DNA of 25,767 nucleotides from Coriobacteriales bacterium (GTDB lineage: Bacteria > Actinomycetota > Coriobacteriia > Coriobacteriales > UBA8131). Of the stretch, positions 1 through 7,766 are shown one piece after another. The notes below the pieces were generated by a model that was given only the letters and a program-made list of their open reading frames with translations, did no database searches and had not been told where the DNA came from. The stretch's first letter is position 1, and every line of letters begins with the position of its first letter. A program made the translations under genes and the position numbers. The stretch covers positions 1-25,767 of the forward strand of contig JAISJA010000008.1 of NCBI GenBank assembly GCA_031261765.1, given 5' to 3'.

Positions 1-185
1 GGGAAGTCCAGGATCTCGAAGCCCTTATCGTGGTACTTCTCGTAAATCGCCTGCAGGCCCTCGTACTGCGGTGTAAGGCCGCACTCTGTGGCCGTGTTTA
101 CTATCAGCAGTACCTGCCCCTGGTACTCTCCCAATGGCACGTCGTTGTTGTGCTGGTCTTTAACCGTAAAATCGTAGATACTCAT
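1..185 (-). CDS. Glutathione peroxidase family protein (5' part, cut by window start)
   Basis: Reading the minus strand from the ATG at 183-185 gives 61 codons that stay open to the window edge. The product begins [20 protein letters not shown] and contains [16 protein letters not shown], the peroxidatic-cysteine motif of the glutathione peroxidase/BtuE family, with Cys35 where animal enzymes have selenocysteine. Bacterial members are thioredoxin-fold, usually thioredoxin-dependent, cytosolic peroxidases that reduce hydroperoxides. A purine-rich ribosome binding site (AAGGAAG on the minus strand) lies just upstream, and a promoter can be seen at 238-266. The resolving cysteine and the rest of the protein lie outside the window. 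The family call is firm; the electron donor is not shown. Confidence 0.93.
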   Translation of the reverse strand, partial: MSIYDFTVKDQHNNDVPLGEYQGQVLLIVNTATECGLTPQYEGLQAIYEKYHDKGFEILDF

Positions 186-237
186 TTACTTGTGCTTCCT
201 TTCTTATAAGTGACTTATTTTGTGTGGCTTTTATTTA

Positions 238-266
238 ATTATATTTCATACAATTAAATTGTGCAA
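238..266 (-). promoter_or_regulatory. Sigma70-type promoter of the glutathione peroxidase gene
   Basis: On the minus strand the sequence reads TTGCAC (266-261), a 17-base spacer and TATAAT (243-238). A perfect 6+1+6 palindrome, acaatt-a-aattgt (250-262), overlaps the -35 box and spacer and could be an operator. I cannot name its regulator; it does not look like a PerR or Fur box. Confidence 0.6.
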
Positions 267-324
267 CATAAGAATTTTTTGTGAGGTTTTCTCAGCGTTC
301 GTATTTTTATGCTAATTTGAACTT

Positions 325-337
325 GATATGTCATATC
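325..337. promoter_or_regulatory. Palindrome over the start codon of the surface-protein gene
   Basis: Gatatg-t-catatc is a perfect 6+1+6 inverted repeat that contains the ATG itself. It could be a binding site or mRNA structure controlling initiation, or chance in AT-rich DNA. Confidence 0.25.
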
Positions 338-1959
338 GTAAGACAGATACCAAAAAAACGCACAAGGCCGTATCTTGCCTGTTGATCTTCCTTGTCGTTT
401 TCTTCGCGATGTTCGCCGTGGTTCCAAACGGCGTGTCTCCGCCGCGTAAAGCATATGCTTCGGATACTACGACAAGCCTGAAAGCTGAGATCGAGCAATA
501 CATACGTGCCGGTGTAAAACTAGGTGACACCATACGGCTTGCAAGCGCGCGAAATGCGACATATAACCCTAACGGCGACTGGATTATACTGGGATACGAC
601 TTCAGCACTACGCCTGCTGACAGCAGGCGTTTGGGAGCAGGCGCTGCAAGTGGCGGGTTAACTTATGCAGAGCAGTACGCCGAGGCTCAAAAAGCGAATG
701 CTACGTTTGCAACAGGCACCGCCCGTGACACCTTAGAGCAGGACACTTCTACGCTGACGGACACTACAAGCAACGGCGCCGGGCTGGGCTCAGACGGCAA
801 CGGTAATGTAGTAGACATTGGGCACATAGTGCCACAGAACGCCATAAGTGTGAAACTAATACAAGCCAACGCCATAGACACACTGTCCGACAGGTTTAGT
901 TATGCCTATAAGATATGCTCAGACTATGACACGAACGTTGCGCTAAACGGCAAAAACGTAGGGCTTGGACTTAGCGCAAGCGAAGACGTGCGCACGTGGG
1001 AGCTGTCATATGGCGAAGAAGACGCATTGGCTAATGCGATGCACACCAGCCGGGTCTTTGCTTATTGCACGGGGCAACGCATTACATGGGGCACGGCATA
1101 TTCGGCTCCTGGCGTCCAACGTGACACGGGCTACGGCGATCTCAGCAATCCAGGCCTTTCGTCCGACTCCGTTTCTGGCACCATCAGCCATGCCGGCTTT
1201 CAGATGTGGGCGTTATCGTCACTTGCCTCTTCAGGCAATCCATATTGTATAGGTTCTGGAAGCGGCACAAGCACAAGCGGTAGCTATCTCATCAGCTTTT
1301 CGTTTTTAATTAGACCGGCTTTGATAGTTACGAACATCGCGCAGCCGATTACGCCCGCTGTGGCCATTACGATAGTAGACCCTCAGGTGGACGTGCCACA
1401 AACCGGGGATGCGAGCCTTGACTGTTCCACGGTTGCAGGCACGGGATACACGGCCTCTAACGCCACGTGGAACCGTACGGACGTGCCGGTTGCGGCGTCA
1501 GCAGATTATACGGCTACCGTTCGACTTACGGCAGACAGCGCCAACGGATATGCGTTCGTAAGCGGCACGTCGCTTGCTCCAAGCGGATGGACGCTTACGA
1601 TAGAGTCCGAAGCGAGCGCGGTGTTGACGCGTGTCACGAGAACGGTGGATGTGCCCGATAGCGGGAACGTGCCGCCGGGCGGTGGGGGTGGAGCTGCGCC
1701 GCCGGGCGGCGGTAGCGTGTTACCGGGCGATAGTGTGGACGGTGGCGCTTGGGACGGCGACGGGGCTTTAATAAGTGCCAATACCATTAACGACGGCAGT
1801 AAGATTGCACACACGGTTGATATATCGTGGCGGCAGTTGCTCATGTCATGTCTTTTGCTTGATATTGGGATCATATTGGCCGCCGTTGGAAAGGCAGTGC
1901 AGAAATATAGGTTAAAACATGTAAGGAAAAGTACGGAAATCAGGAACAAACGCATGTGA
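328..1959 (+). CDS. Secreted surface protein with C-terminal membrane anchor, function unknown
   Basis: The 543-residue product has a basic N-terminus, a hydrophobic core (CLLIFLVVFFAMFAVV) and a signal-peptidase site near AYA|SD at about residue 44. The central part to about residue 330 is not recognised. Residues about 350-450 resemble the YTATVxLTAxxGYxF repeats common in surface proteins of gut Gram-positive bacteria. A Gly/Pro-rich linker (about 450-480) leads to one transmembrane helix (about 510-530) and a basic cytoplasmic tail, so the protein is probably displayed outside the membrane. There is no LPXTG motif. The ATG is preceded by no clear Shine-Dalgarno sequence. It is divergent from the peroxidase gene and separate from the heme operon. 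Adhesion or envelope function is inference only. Confidence 0.8.
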   Translation: MSYRKTDTKKTHKAVSCLLIFLVVFFAMFAVVPNGVSPPRKAYASDTTTSLKAEIEQYIRAGVKLGDTIRLASARNATYNPNGDWIILGYDFSTTPADSRRLGAGAASGGLTYAEQYAEAQKANATFATGTARDTLEQDTSTLTDTTSNGAGLGSDGNGNVVDIGHIVPQNAISVKLIQANAIDTLSDRFSYAYKICSDYDTNVALNGKNVGLGLSASEDVRTWELSYGEEDALANAMHTSRVFAYCTGQRITWGTAYSAPGVQRDTGYGDLSNPGLSSDSVSGTISHAGFQMWALSSLASSGNPYCIGSGSGTSTSGSYLISFSFLIRPALIVTNIAQPITPAVAITIVDPQVDVPQTGDASLDCSTVAGTGYTASNATWNRTDVPVAASADYTATVRLTADSANGYAFVSGTSLAPSGWTLTIESEASAVLTRVTRTVDVPDSGNVPPGGGGGAAPPGGGSVLPGDSVDGGAWDGDGALISANTINDGSKIAHTVDISWRQLLMSCLLLDIGIILAAVGKAVQKYRLKHVRKSTEIRNKRM

Positions 1960-1965
1960 ATGTAG

Positions 1966-1971
1966 TATAAT
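1966..1971 (+). promoter_or_regulatory. -10 box of the probable heme operon promoter
   Basis: A perfect TATAAT lies 33 bases before the first heme operon ATG, in otherwise GC-rich DNA. The hexamer 17 bases upstream (ggaaca, 1943-1948) is a poor -35 match, so the promoter may need an activator or another sigma factor. It is the only promoter-like site I see between the surface gene and the operon. Confidence 0.45.
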
Positions 1972-2004
1972 AGGAAGCCGAAGCGAGAGGGCGTAGACAG
2001 CGAG

Positions 2005-2847
2005 ATGGACTTCCTGACCAGTATTACATTTGCTTTCGCGGTGGCGTTTAGCTGCTGTGCCGCTGGAGCCTATATATATCAATATATCCGAAAGATAAAT
2101 AAGCACGCTAAAGGGCGCAGGCTGTTCTTGTTACTTAGCCTTGCTTGGTCGTCGCTGCTTGTTGGGCTTATGTGGAACTACGCAAACGGCGTATTGCTAA
2201 GCGCGCCAAACATATTTTTGCTTATAGGATGGGCGCTCACGTTGGCGTATGCGTGTTTTGAGCTTCTAACCGGCAATGACACATATGGTACGTTTGTTAT
2301 GCCCATTGTGGTTATCGCGCTTGTAATAGGGTGGTTCTCCTCAGCGCTGCCAAACGGCAACGAAACTTCCGCGTTGCTAGTGTACCAGCAATGGCCAATG
2401 CTGGTGGCGCATGTTGGCGCGTTCATAGTGGCTGCCGTGTTCTTCCTTATAGGCGGCGTTGCCAGCGTCATGTTGCTGCGCCAGGCGCATCAACTGAAGC
2501 GCGACAAGAAGGCCGCGCTTGCGCAGGTTGGCCCGTCGCTCGCCTCGCTGCAACGCGTAGCCACGCGCTCTGTGGCCATCGGGCTGCCAATATTGACCGT
2601 TGGCCTGCTGCTTGGCATAAGCCAGGGATGGGCCACCGGGCAGCTTACGCTTAGCGATACGACGGCGTTCTTCTCGGTACGCATAATAGTGTCTTGCTTA
2701 CTTTGGTCGTGTTACGTTCTTTACCTGGTTATGACATACATAATAAACTCGTCGTGGCGCGTCGCGTCATGCGTATCTATAGTAGGCTCCGTTGGCACGC
2801 TGGTCATAGTCGTGCTTAGCGCGGTCTTGCCGATGTTGGGGGCTTAA
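2005..2847 (+). CDS. hemX: HemX/CcsA-like cytochrome c assembly family membrane protein
   Basis: This 280-residue protein is almost wholly hydrophobic, with about eight predicted transmembrane helices, the number expected for HemX. Helix 5 contains WPMLVAHVGAF, a candidate heme-ligand histidine region as in the CcsA/HemX group; the tryptophan-rich WWD signature of true CcsA heme handlers is absent. In Bacillus, HemX lies upstream of hemA and lowers the amount of HemA protein. Here it opens the heme operon, and its stop codon is immediately followed by the ATG of the next gene. A role in HemA control or heme handling at the membrane is inferred from family and position. The assigned start has only a distant purine-rich ribosome binding site. 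Confidence 0.75.
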   Translation: MDFLTSITFAFAVAFSCCAAGAYIYQYIRKINKHAKGRRLFLLLSLAWSSLLVGLMWNYANGVLLSAPNIFLLIGWALTLAYACFELLTGNDTYGTFVMPIVVIALVIGWFSSALPNGNETSALLVYQQWPMLVAHVGAFIVAAVFFLIGGVASVMLLRQAHQLKRDKKAALAQVGPSLASLQRVATRSVAIGLPILTVGLLLGISQGWATGQLTLSDTTAFFSVRIIVSCLLWSCYVLYLVMTYIINSSWRVASCVSIVGSVGTLVIVVLSAVLPMLGA

Positions 2848-3546
2848 ATGACGGATACCAGGGCCATACAGGCACGCGCACATAACCGTTACCCGATCTT
2901 CTTGAACGTCGCCGCGAAAAACGCGTTGGTCGTTGGAGGCGGGCACGTGGCGATGCGCAAGGTAATAACGTTGTTGGATTACGGTGCGCGAGTATGCGTC
3001 GTGGCCAAAGATATTACGGCAGTTATAGCCGACCTGGCAGACGACGGGCGCATAGAGTTGCACAATCGCGCATATACGGAAGGCGACTGTGCGGGTTGCA
3101 TGCTCGTGTTCTGTGCGACGAACGACGAAGGACTGAACAAGCAGGTGTTCGCCGACGCCCATGCGGCCGGCGCGCTTTGTAACGTGGTAGACGTGCCGAA
3201 CCTATGCGATTTCTACGTGCCGTCCGTGCTAACGCGTGGGAAGTTACAGATTGCCGTGTCCACCAACGGGGCTTCCCCGGCCGCCGCGCGTGAGTTACGC
3301 CACGAGCTTGAAGATGTCGTAGACGGGCACTGGGAAGCCTACCTAGACTTGCTATCGCAAGTACGTGCTAGTATGCTAGCAGATTCACATATGAGCCCAA
3401 CTGGGCGCGGCGCCGTTTTGAAACGCGTTGCGACGCCACGGGTGCGCGGCTTTGTATTCAAGCGGCTTTCGGCCGGCGAAGGCATAAGCGCGCACGAGCT
3501 TATCGAAATGATAAAACGCGGTATGTGTAGTGGCGATGCGGCATGA
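2848..3546 (+). CDS. Precorrin-2 dehydrogenase (Met8/CysG N-terminal type)
   Basis: The 232-residue product begins YPIFLNVAAKNALVVGGGHV, with the GGGxVAxRK nucleotide-binding signature of siroheme synthase N-terminal domains, followed by the dimerisation and C-terminal helical parts seen in CysG and Met8. It should oxidise precorrin-2 to sirohydrochlorin with NAD in the cytosol. Its length is close to the CysG dehydrogenase/chelatase half rather than the short SirC form. As no CbiK, CbiX or SirB gene is in the operon, it may also insert iron, as yeast Met8 does; that is inference. It starts directly after the hemX stop and overlaps hemA by four bases (ATGA), implying translational coupling. 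Confidence 0.9.
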   Translation: MTDTRAIQARAHNRYPIFLNVAAKNALVVGGGHVAMRKVITLLDYGARVCVVAKDITAVIADLADDGRIELHNRAYTEGDCAGCMLVFCATNDEGLNKQVFADAHAAGALCNVVDVPNLCDFYVPSVLTRGKLQIAVSTNGASPAAARELRHELEDVVDGHWEAYLDLLSQVRASMLADSHMSPTGRGAVLKRVATPRVRGFVFKRLSAGEGISAHELIEMIKRGMCSGDAA

Positions 3547-4994
3547 TCATCTTCGCGGGCGTTAACCACAAGACCGCGCACGTGAAGCTGCGTGAGCGTT
3601 TGGCGTTTGCGGAAGGGACGGTTCCCGACGCGTTGCGGCACCTTATGTCTTACGACGACGTAAACGAGGCGGTTATATTATCAACGTGTAACCGCGTAGA
3701 GATATACGCTGACGTGAAGACCGGCCCTGAAGGCATGAAGCAGTTGACGGAGTTCCTTAAGGAATGGCACGGCCTTGACGACGAACTGCAGCGGGCAATG
3801 CGTGAACATCTTATATGCATGCAAGGCAAACAGGCGGTCACGCATTTGTTTGAGGTCGTTTGCTCGTTGGATTCTATGGTGCTTGGTGAAGCGCAGATCC
3901 TGGGGCAGGTGCGACAGGCGTTCATGGATGCCCAGCAAGCGCATACTACCGGCACTGTGCTTACGCGGCTGTTCAAGCAAGCGCTTGAATTGGGCAAACA
4001 AGTGCGCGCTCAAACAGAGATAGGGGCTAAGTCGCTAAGCGTCTCTACGGCGGCGGTCAGCTTGGTGGAGCGCGTCTTTGACGACATAAAGAACCTTAGC
4101 GTCGTATTGCTTGGCACGGGGCAAATGGGAAAGCTTGCAGCCACTTACCTTATGGAGAAAGGCGTCTCGCACTTGTCCATAGCAAGCCGCACCTTTGCGC
4201 ACGCGCAAGAGCTGGCAGACGCTATAGGCGGCGAGGCGGTGGACATAAGCGAGCTAGAAGAGCATATCGCGGCGTCAGACGTCTTGTTGTCGTGCACGTC
4301 CGCGAAAGAATACGTTATAAAGCGTGATGTGATCTCGCGCGTGCGCCGCGCGCGCAGGGGACGCCCGCTGCTGTTAATGGACATAGCTTTGCCACGTGAC
4401 ATTGACCCGGCGTGCGGCGATATAGGCGACGTGTTCTTATATGACCTGGACGACCTTGGCGGCATGATGGACGACAACGCCAAAGGCCGCGAAGCGGAGA
4501 CCACGAAAGTAAAGGAATACGTTAGCCAGGCCGTCGAGAAGTTCCTGGCATGGCGCCAGGAGAGCTCCGTTACTCCAACCATAAAACATATGTTCAAGAA
4601 GGCGTCCGGCGTAGCCGCAGGCGAGCGCGACCGCGCCGCGAAAGCGCTTGCGGCGAAACACGACGGGCAGCTAAGCGACGACGACTTGAAGATACTGGAC
4701 GCCATGGCGTCTTCTATAGCCAGCAAGATATTACATGGCCCTACCATGCGCTTGCGCAAGCACGCGTCCGACCCAGACTCGCTTTACTATACAGAGGCCG
4801 CCCGTTTCCTGTTTGGGCTTGACAGCAACCCAAGCGGCAAGGCGCACGTGTGCCCGGCACGCCCCGGAACGCTTTGTGTGGTGCAGGGCGGCAAAGAATG
4901 TGACGTGCCGGAAGAGAAACGATGCAAGCTTGCGGGCAATAGCGAAGATGCGGATAAGGGAACCGGCAAGGAAGCCGGGAGTGAGGCGGCATGA
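3543..4994 (+). CDS. hemA: Glutamyl-tRNA reductase with C-terminal four-cysteine tail
   Basis: The product reduces glutamyl-tRNA(Glu) with NADPH to glutamate-1-semialdehyde, the first committed tetrapyrrole step. The N-terminus has GVNHKTA and the catalytic STCNR motif (Cys49); VLGEAQILGQV follows, then the NADPH domain (VVLLGTGQMGK) and the helical dimerisation domain. At 483 residues it is longer than the usual 410-450. The extra C-terminal part has Cys437, 445, 453 and 461, each separated by exactly seven residues, then a charged Gly/Glu-rich end. That spacing suggests metal, Fe-S or heme binding and possibly feedback control; this is inference. The gene overlaps its neighbours by ATGA at both ends. 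HemA and HemL normally work as a complex, and hemL is the last gene of the operon. Confidence 0.97.
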   Translation: MIIFAGVNHKTAHVKLRERLAFAEGTVPDALRHLMSYDDVNEAVILSTCNRVEIYADVKTGPEGMKQLTEFLKEWHGLDDELQRAMREHLICMQGKQAVTHLFEVVCSLDSMVLGEAQILGQVRQAFMDAQQAHTTGTVLTRLFKQALELGKQVRAQTEIGAKSLSVSTAAVSLVERVFDDIKNLSVVLLGTGQMGKLAATYLMEKGVSHLSIASRTFAHAQELADAIGGEAVDISELEEHIAASDVLLSCTSAKEYVIKRDVISRVRRARRGRPLLLMDIALPRDIDPACGDIGDVFLYDLDDLGGMMDDNAKGREAETTKVKEYVSQAVEKFLAWRQESSVTPTIKHMFKKASGVAAGERDRAAKALAAKHDGQLSDDDLKILDAMASSIASKILHGPTMRLRKHASDPDSLYYTEAARFLFGLDSNPSGKAHVCPARPGTLCVVQGGKECDVPEEKRCKLAGNSEDADKGTGKEAGSEAA

Positions 4995-6109
4995 AAGACA
5001 GGATAGTAATAGGAACGCGCGGGTCCGCGTTGGCACTTTGGCAGGCCGACCTTGTGGCAGAGTCGCTACGCGAAACGTATGGTGGCGCGGATGCAGGCGG
5101 CTTGCGCGTAGAGACGAAGATAATAAAAACCACCGGTGATAAGATAACCGACGTCGCACTTTCTAAACTTGGCGATAAAGGGCTATTCACGAAAGAGCTT
5201 GAGCTGGCGCTGTTGGACGAAGACGTTGATATATGCGTGCACTCCATGAAAGACCTGCCCACCGTTTTACCGGACGGGCTTTGCTTGCCTGTCATGCTAG
5301 AAAGAGCGGACGTTAGGGACGTCATAGTCGCCACCGGCGACATAGCGCGCGCTTGCGCGGACGCCGCTGGCGAGGGACGCAGCGCGATAGAGGCCATACC
5401 GGCCGGTGCCCGTATAGGCACAAGTGCCTTGCGGCGCCTTGCGCAACTTCGCTTGGTGCGCAGCGACATTGAGTTCGCGAACCTGCGAGGTAACCTGGAT
5501 ACCCGTATTAATAAGGTGGTCGCCGGCGACGTGGACGCCGCCATACTTGCCAGCGCCGGCATTGCCAGGATGGGTTGGACGGAGCACATATGCGCCTACA
5601 TAGATACCGCGGATATGCTTCCGGCCGTTGGACAGGGCGCCATAGGAATAGAGGCGCGTGCCGACGACGCGGATACGCTTGGACTTATCTTGCCGCTGAA
5701 CCACGCCGCTACGTTTGAGTGCGTTGGTGCGGAGCGCGACGTAATGCGCGTTTTAGACGGCGGATGTCAAACGCCATTCGCGGCGTATGCGCGCTACGTA
5801 GATGACGTTCATGTTGCATCTCGTCATTCTGCGAGCCGCGAAGCCAGCCTTGATCGTCATTCTGCGAGCCGCGAAGCGGCTGCGCAGAATCCCACGCATA
5901 CGCCAGACACAGAAACATTGCGTCAGAACGGCAGCGACGCACCCGCGCAGATAGAACTGCGCGCGTTAGTAGCCAGCGTTGACGGCACGCGCGTGTTGCG
6001 TGCCAGCCGAACTGGACACGACGCCGCAAGCATAGCGCGCGAGGTGTCAGACGAGCTACTGGCGGCCGGCGCGGCGGAGATAATGGAGCAAGCGAGGGCG
6101 GTCGCATGA
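4991..6109 (+). CDS. hemC: Hydroxymethylbilane synthase (porphobilinogen deaminase) with an inserted palindrome-encoded loop
   Basis: The start (IVIGTRGSALALWQADLV), the VHSMKDLP segment and the dipyrromethane attachment motif LDGGCQTPFAAYA identify the enzyme, which polymerises four porphobilinogens to hydroxymethylbilane in the cytosol. Its 372 residues exceed the usual 300-320. The excess is about 45 residues (about 276-322) between AYARYVDDVHV and IELRALV in domain 3, where E. coli HemC runs straight from one strand to the next. The insert contains RHSASREA twice, encoded by a 24-base exact repeat with a 33-base period, so it keeps the frame. A surface hairpin is a likely site to tolerate this. 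The gene starts within the hemA stop (ATGA) and overlaps cobA-hemD in the same way. Confidence 0.96.
   Translation: MKDRIVIGTRGSALALWQADLVAESLRETYGGADAGGLRVETKIIKTTGDKITDVALSKLGDKGLFTKELELALLDEDVDICVHSMKDLPTVLPDGLCLPVMLERADVRDVIVATGDIARACADAAGEGRSAIEAIPAGARIGTSALRRLAQLRLVRSDIEFANLRGNLDTRINKVVAGDVDAAILASAGIARMGWTEHICAYIDTADMLPAVGQGAIGIEARADDADTLGLILPLNHAATFECVGAERDVMRVLDGGCQTPFAAYARYVDDVHVASRHSASREASLDRHSASREAAAQNPTHTPDTETLRQNGSDAPAQIELRALVASVDGTRVLRASRTGHDAASIAREVSDELLAAGAAEIMEQARAVA
5821..5890. repeat. In-frame REP-like palindromic repeat pair inside hemC
   Basis: The 24-base sequence at 5821-5844 recurs exactly at 5854-5877. The second copy is the left arm of a hairpin: attctgcg-agccgc, loop gaa, gcggct-(g)-cgcagaat (5859-5890), with one bulged base. 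The same palindrome family, including the bulge, occurs in ahbAB at 11815-11846. The unit begins with cgtcattctg, like other REP elements that start GTCATTC. It is fully translated as part of HemC. Confidence 0.85.
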
Positions 6110-7749
6110 ACGAAGTAACCGTATATCTTATAGGCGCCGGTCCCGGCGACCCAGAGCTGATTACCGTTAAGGGCAGACGCGTGATAGAAGAAGCCGACGT
6201 TATTATCTACGACTATCTTTCTAACCCCGCTTTGTTGGACTACGCGCGTGGCGACGCAAAGAAGATATACGTTGGCAAGAAGGGTTTCTCAAAACACATT
6301 ACGCAAGACGAGATAAACCAATGCCTGTTAGACGAGGCAAAGGAACTACAAAGCGCTGGTGGCGGCATAATAGCGCGCCTTAAAGGTGGCGACCCGTTCG
6401 TGTTTGGCCGTGGCGGTGAAGAAGCTATTGTGCTAGCACAATATGGTGTACCGTTTGAGATAGTCCCGGGAGTGACGGCTGGCGTCGCGGCGCCGGCATA
6501 CGCCGGTATTCCGGTGACGCACCGTGGCCTGTCATCAAGCGTAGCGTTCATAACCGGCAATGAGGACCCCAGGAAAGAAGAGAGCTCAATAGACTGGGCC
6601 GGCATAGCCAACGGGGCCGAGACGCTCTGCTTCTATATGGGTATTCGCAACCTGCCACGTATATGTAGCCAGCTTGTGGCGCACGGTCGCGATGCGGCGA
6701 CACCGGTCGCCCTGGTGCGTTGGGGCACAATGCCTAACCAGGAGGTGCTTTGCGGCACGCTGGACGACATAGCCGGGAAAGCGGCCGAGGCGGACTTTAA
6801 GTCGCCCGCGATAATACTGGTAGGACAGGTGGCGTCTTTGCGAGAGAGTATAGCATGGCTTGAACATAAGCCGCTGTGCGGTATGCGCATAGCCGTGACG
6901 CGCACGCAGGCGCAGGCGGGCGTACTTGGACGCAAGCTGGAGGCGCTTGGGGCCAGCGTAGTGCTAATGCCTACCATAGAGATACATCCAATAGAGCCAA
7001 ACGACGCGCTGAAGGCGTGCACTGACATGCTGGACGCTTACGACTGGCTTGTGTTCACGAGCGCGAACGGGGTGCGATGCTTCTTTGACCACTTACGGCG
7101 TTTTTGGCCGTCTACACGCCATATTGACGCCCGTGCGCTGGCCGGTATACGCATAGCCGCCATAGGGCCGGCTACTGCCGCGGCACTTGGCGAATATGGT
7201 ATTCACGCAGACGTAGTGCCACCAAGATACGTGGCCGAATCCGCCGTGGAAGCCATGAAAGACGCCGGCGTTAGAAGCGGCGACAACGTATTGTTGCCGC
7301 GAGCGAGCGAGGCACGTGACGCGCTGCCAAACGGGTTGCGCGACGCGGGGGCGCACGTAGACGTCGTGCCGGTATACAAGACGCTTCCGTCTTGCAGCGG
7401 CACTACGTTGCGGGCATTAGACCAACTGAAGTCACACGAGATAGACGCCATAACGTTCACGGCTTCGTCTACGGCGAAGAACTTCTTTGCGCTGCTGGAA
7501 GAAAACGACATAGATAAAAACGTGCTTGATAGCGTGCTAGCATACTCTATTGGTCCCATAACAACAAGTTCGCTTGAGGACTTTGGCTTTGCGCCTAAAG
7601 CACAAGCGGTTGAATATACTATCGATGGTTTGGTGAAAGCGATAGAAAAAGACAGGAAACACATAGCGTCATTCCCGCGAAGGCGGGAATCTCCCGCAAC
7701 TGGTATTGCGAATGCGGAAGATTCCCGTTTTCACGGGAATGACGGATAG
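6106..7749 (+). CDS. cobA-hemD: Fused uroporphyrinogen-III C-methyltransferase / uroporphyrinogen-III synthase
   Basis: Residues 1-250 are an SUMT domain: VYLIGAGPGDPELITVKG, the GGDPFVFGRGGEE SAM-binding motif and VPGVTAG. It methylates uroporphyrinogen III to precorrin-2. Residues about 257-520 (CGMRIAVTRTQAQAGVLGRK, then FTSANGVRCFF and ITFTASSTAKNF) are a HemD domain that cyclises hydroxymethylbilane. Such fusions are common in Gram-positive bacteria and commit the flux to siroheme. The last 26 residues (522-547, ASFPRRRESPA to RFHGNDG) are encoded by a palindromic REP-like element and are not part of the HemD fold, so the ancestral stop was probably lost or overwritten. The start overlaps hemC by ATGA; ahbC follows after 17 bases with its own ribosome binding site. 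Confidence 0.95.
   Translation: MNEVTVYLIGAGPGDPELITVKGRRVIEEADVIIYDYLSNPALLDYARGDAKKIYVGKKGFSKHITQDEINQCLLDEAKELQSAGGGIIARLKGGDPFVFGRGGEEAIVLAQYGVPFEIVPGVTAGVAAPAYAGIPVTHRGLSSSVAFITGNEDPRKEESSIDWAGIANGAETLCFYMGIRNLPRICSQLVAHGRDAATPVALVRWGTMPNQEVLCGTLDDIAGKAAEADFKSPAIILVGQVASLRESIAWLEHKPLCGMRIAVTRTQAQAGVLGRKLEALGASVVLMPTIEIHPIEPNDALKACTDMLDAYDWLVFTSANGVRCFFDHLRRFWPSTRHIDARALAGIRIAAIGPATAAALGEYGIHADVVPPRYVAESAVEAMKDAGVRSGDNVLLPRASEARDALPNGLRDAGAHVDVVPVYKTLPSCSGTTLRALDQLKSHEIDAITFTASSTAKNFFALLEENDIDKNVLDSVLAYSIGPITTSSLEDFGFAPKAQAVEYTIDGLVKAIEKDRKHIASFPRRRESPATGIANAEDSRFHGNDG
7667..7745. repeat. Composite REP-like palindrome encoding the CobA-HemD C-terminus
   Basis: Hairpin 1 is attcccgc-gaag-gcgggaat (7671-7690) and hairpin 2 is attcccgt-tttc-acgggaat (7721-7740). 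The outer ends, cgtcattccc and gggaatgacg, are also inverted copies of each other. No T-run follows, so this is not a standard terminator. Its translation is the tail of the upstream protein. Confidence 0.85.
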
Positions 7750-7766
7750 AAAAAGAAAGGATACGA

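Noticed and set aside
1506..1955. 149-residue minus-strand frame with a proline-rich stretch
   Set aside because: The Pro-rich run is the complement of the Gly/Pro linker of the surface protein; no other support for a gene.
3361..3390. Repeated tgctagca motifs across the window (also near 6431, 7541, 9150, 13027, 18474) as a possible signal
   Set aside because: They mostly lie in coding frames with no fixed spacing or strand pattern; likely codon-pair use.
4741..5589. 282-residue minus-strand open frame across hemA/hemC
   Set aside because: It lies wholly antisense to two certain genes, shows no recognisable motif, and its composition is that of a shadow frame.
7671..7740. Double hairpin after hemD as a transcription terminator
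   Set aside because: There is no T-run after either stem, the sequence is coding to 7749, and the same palindrome type occurs within genes; ahbC follows in 17 bases.
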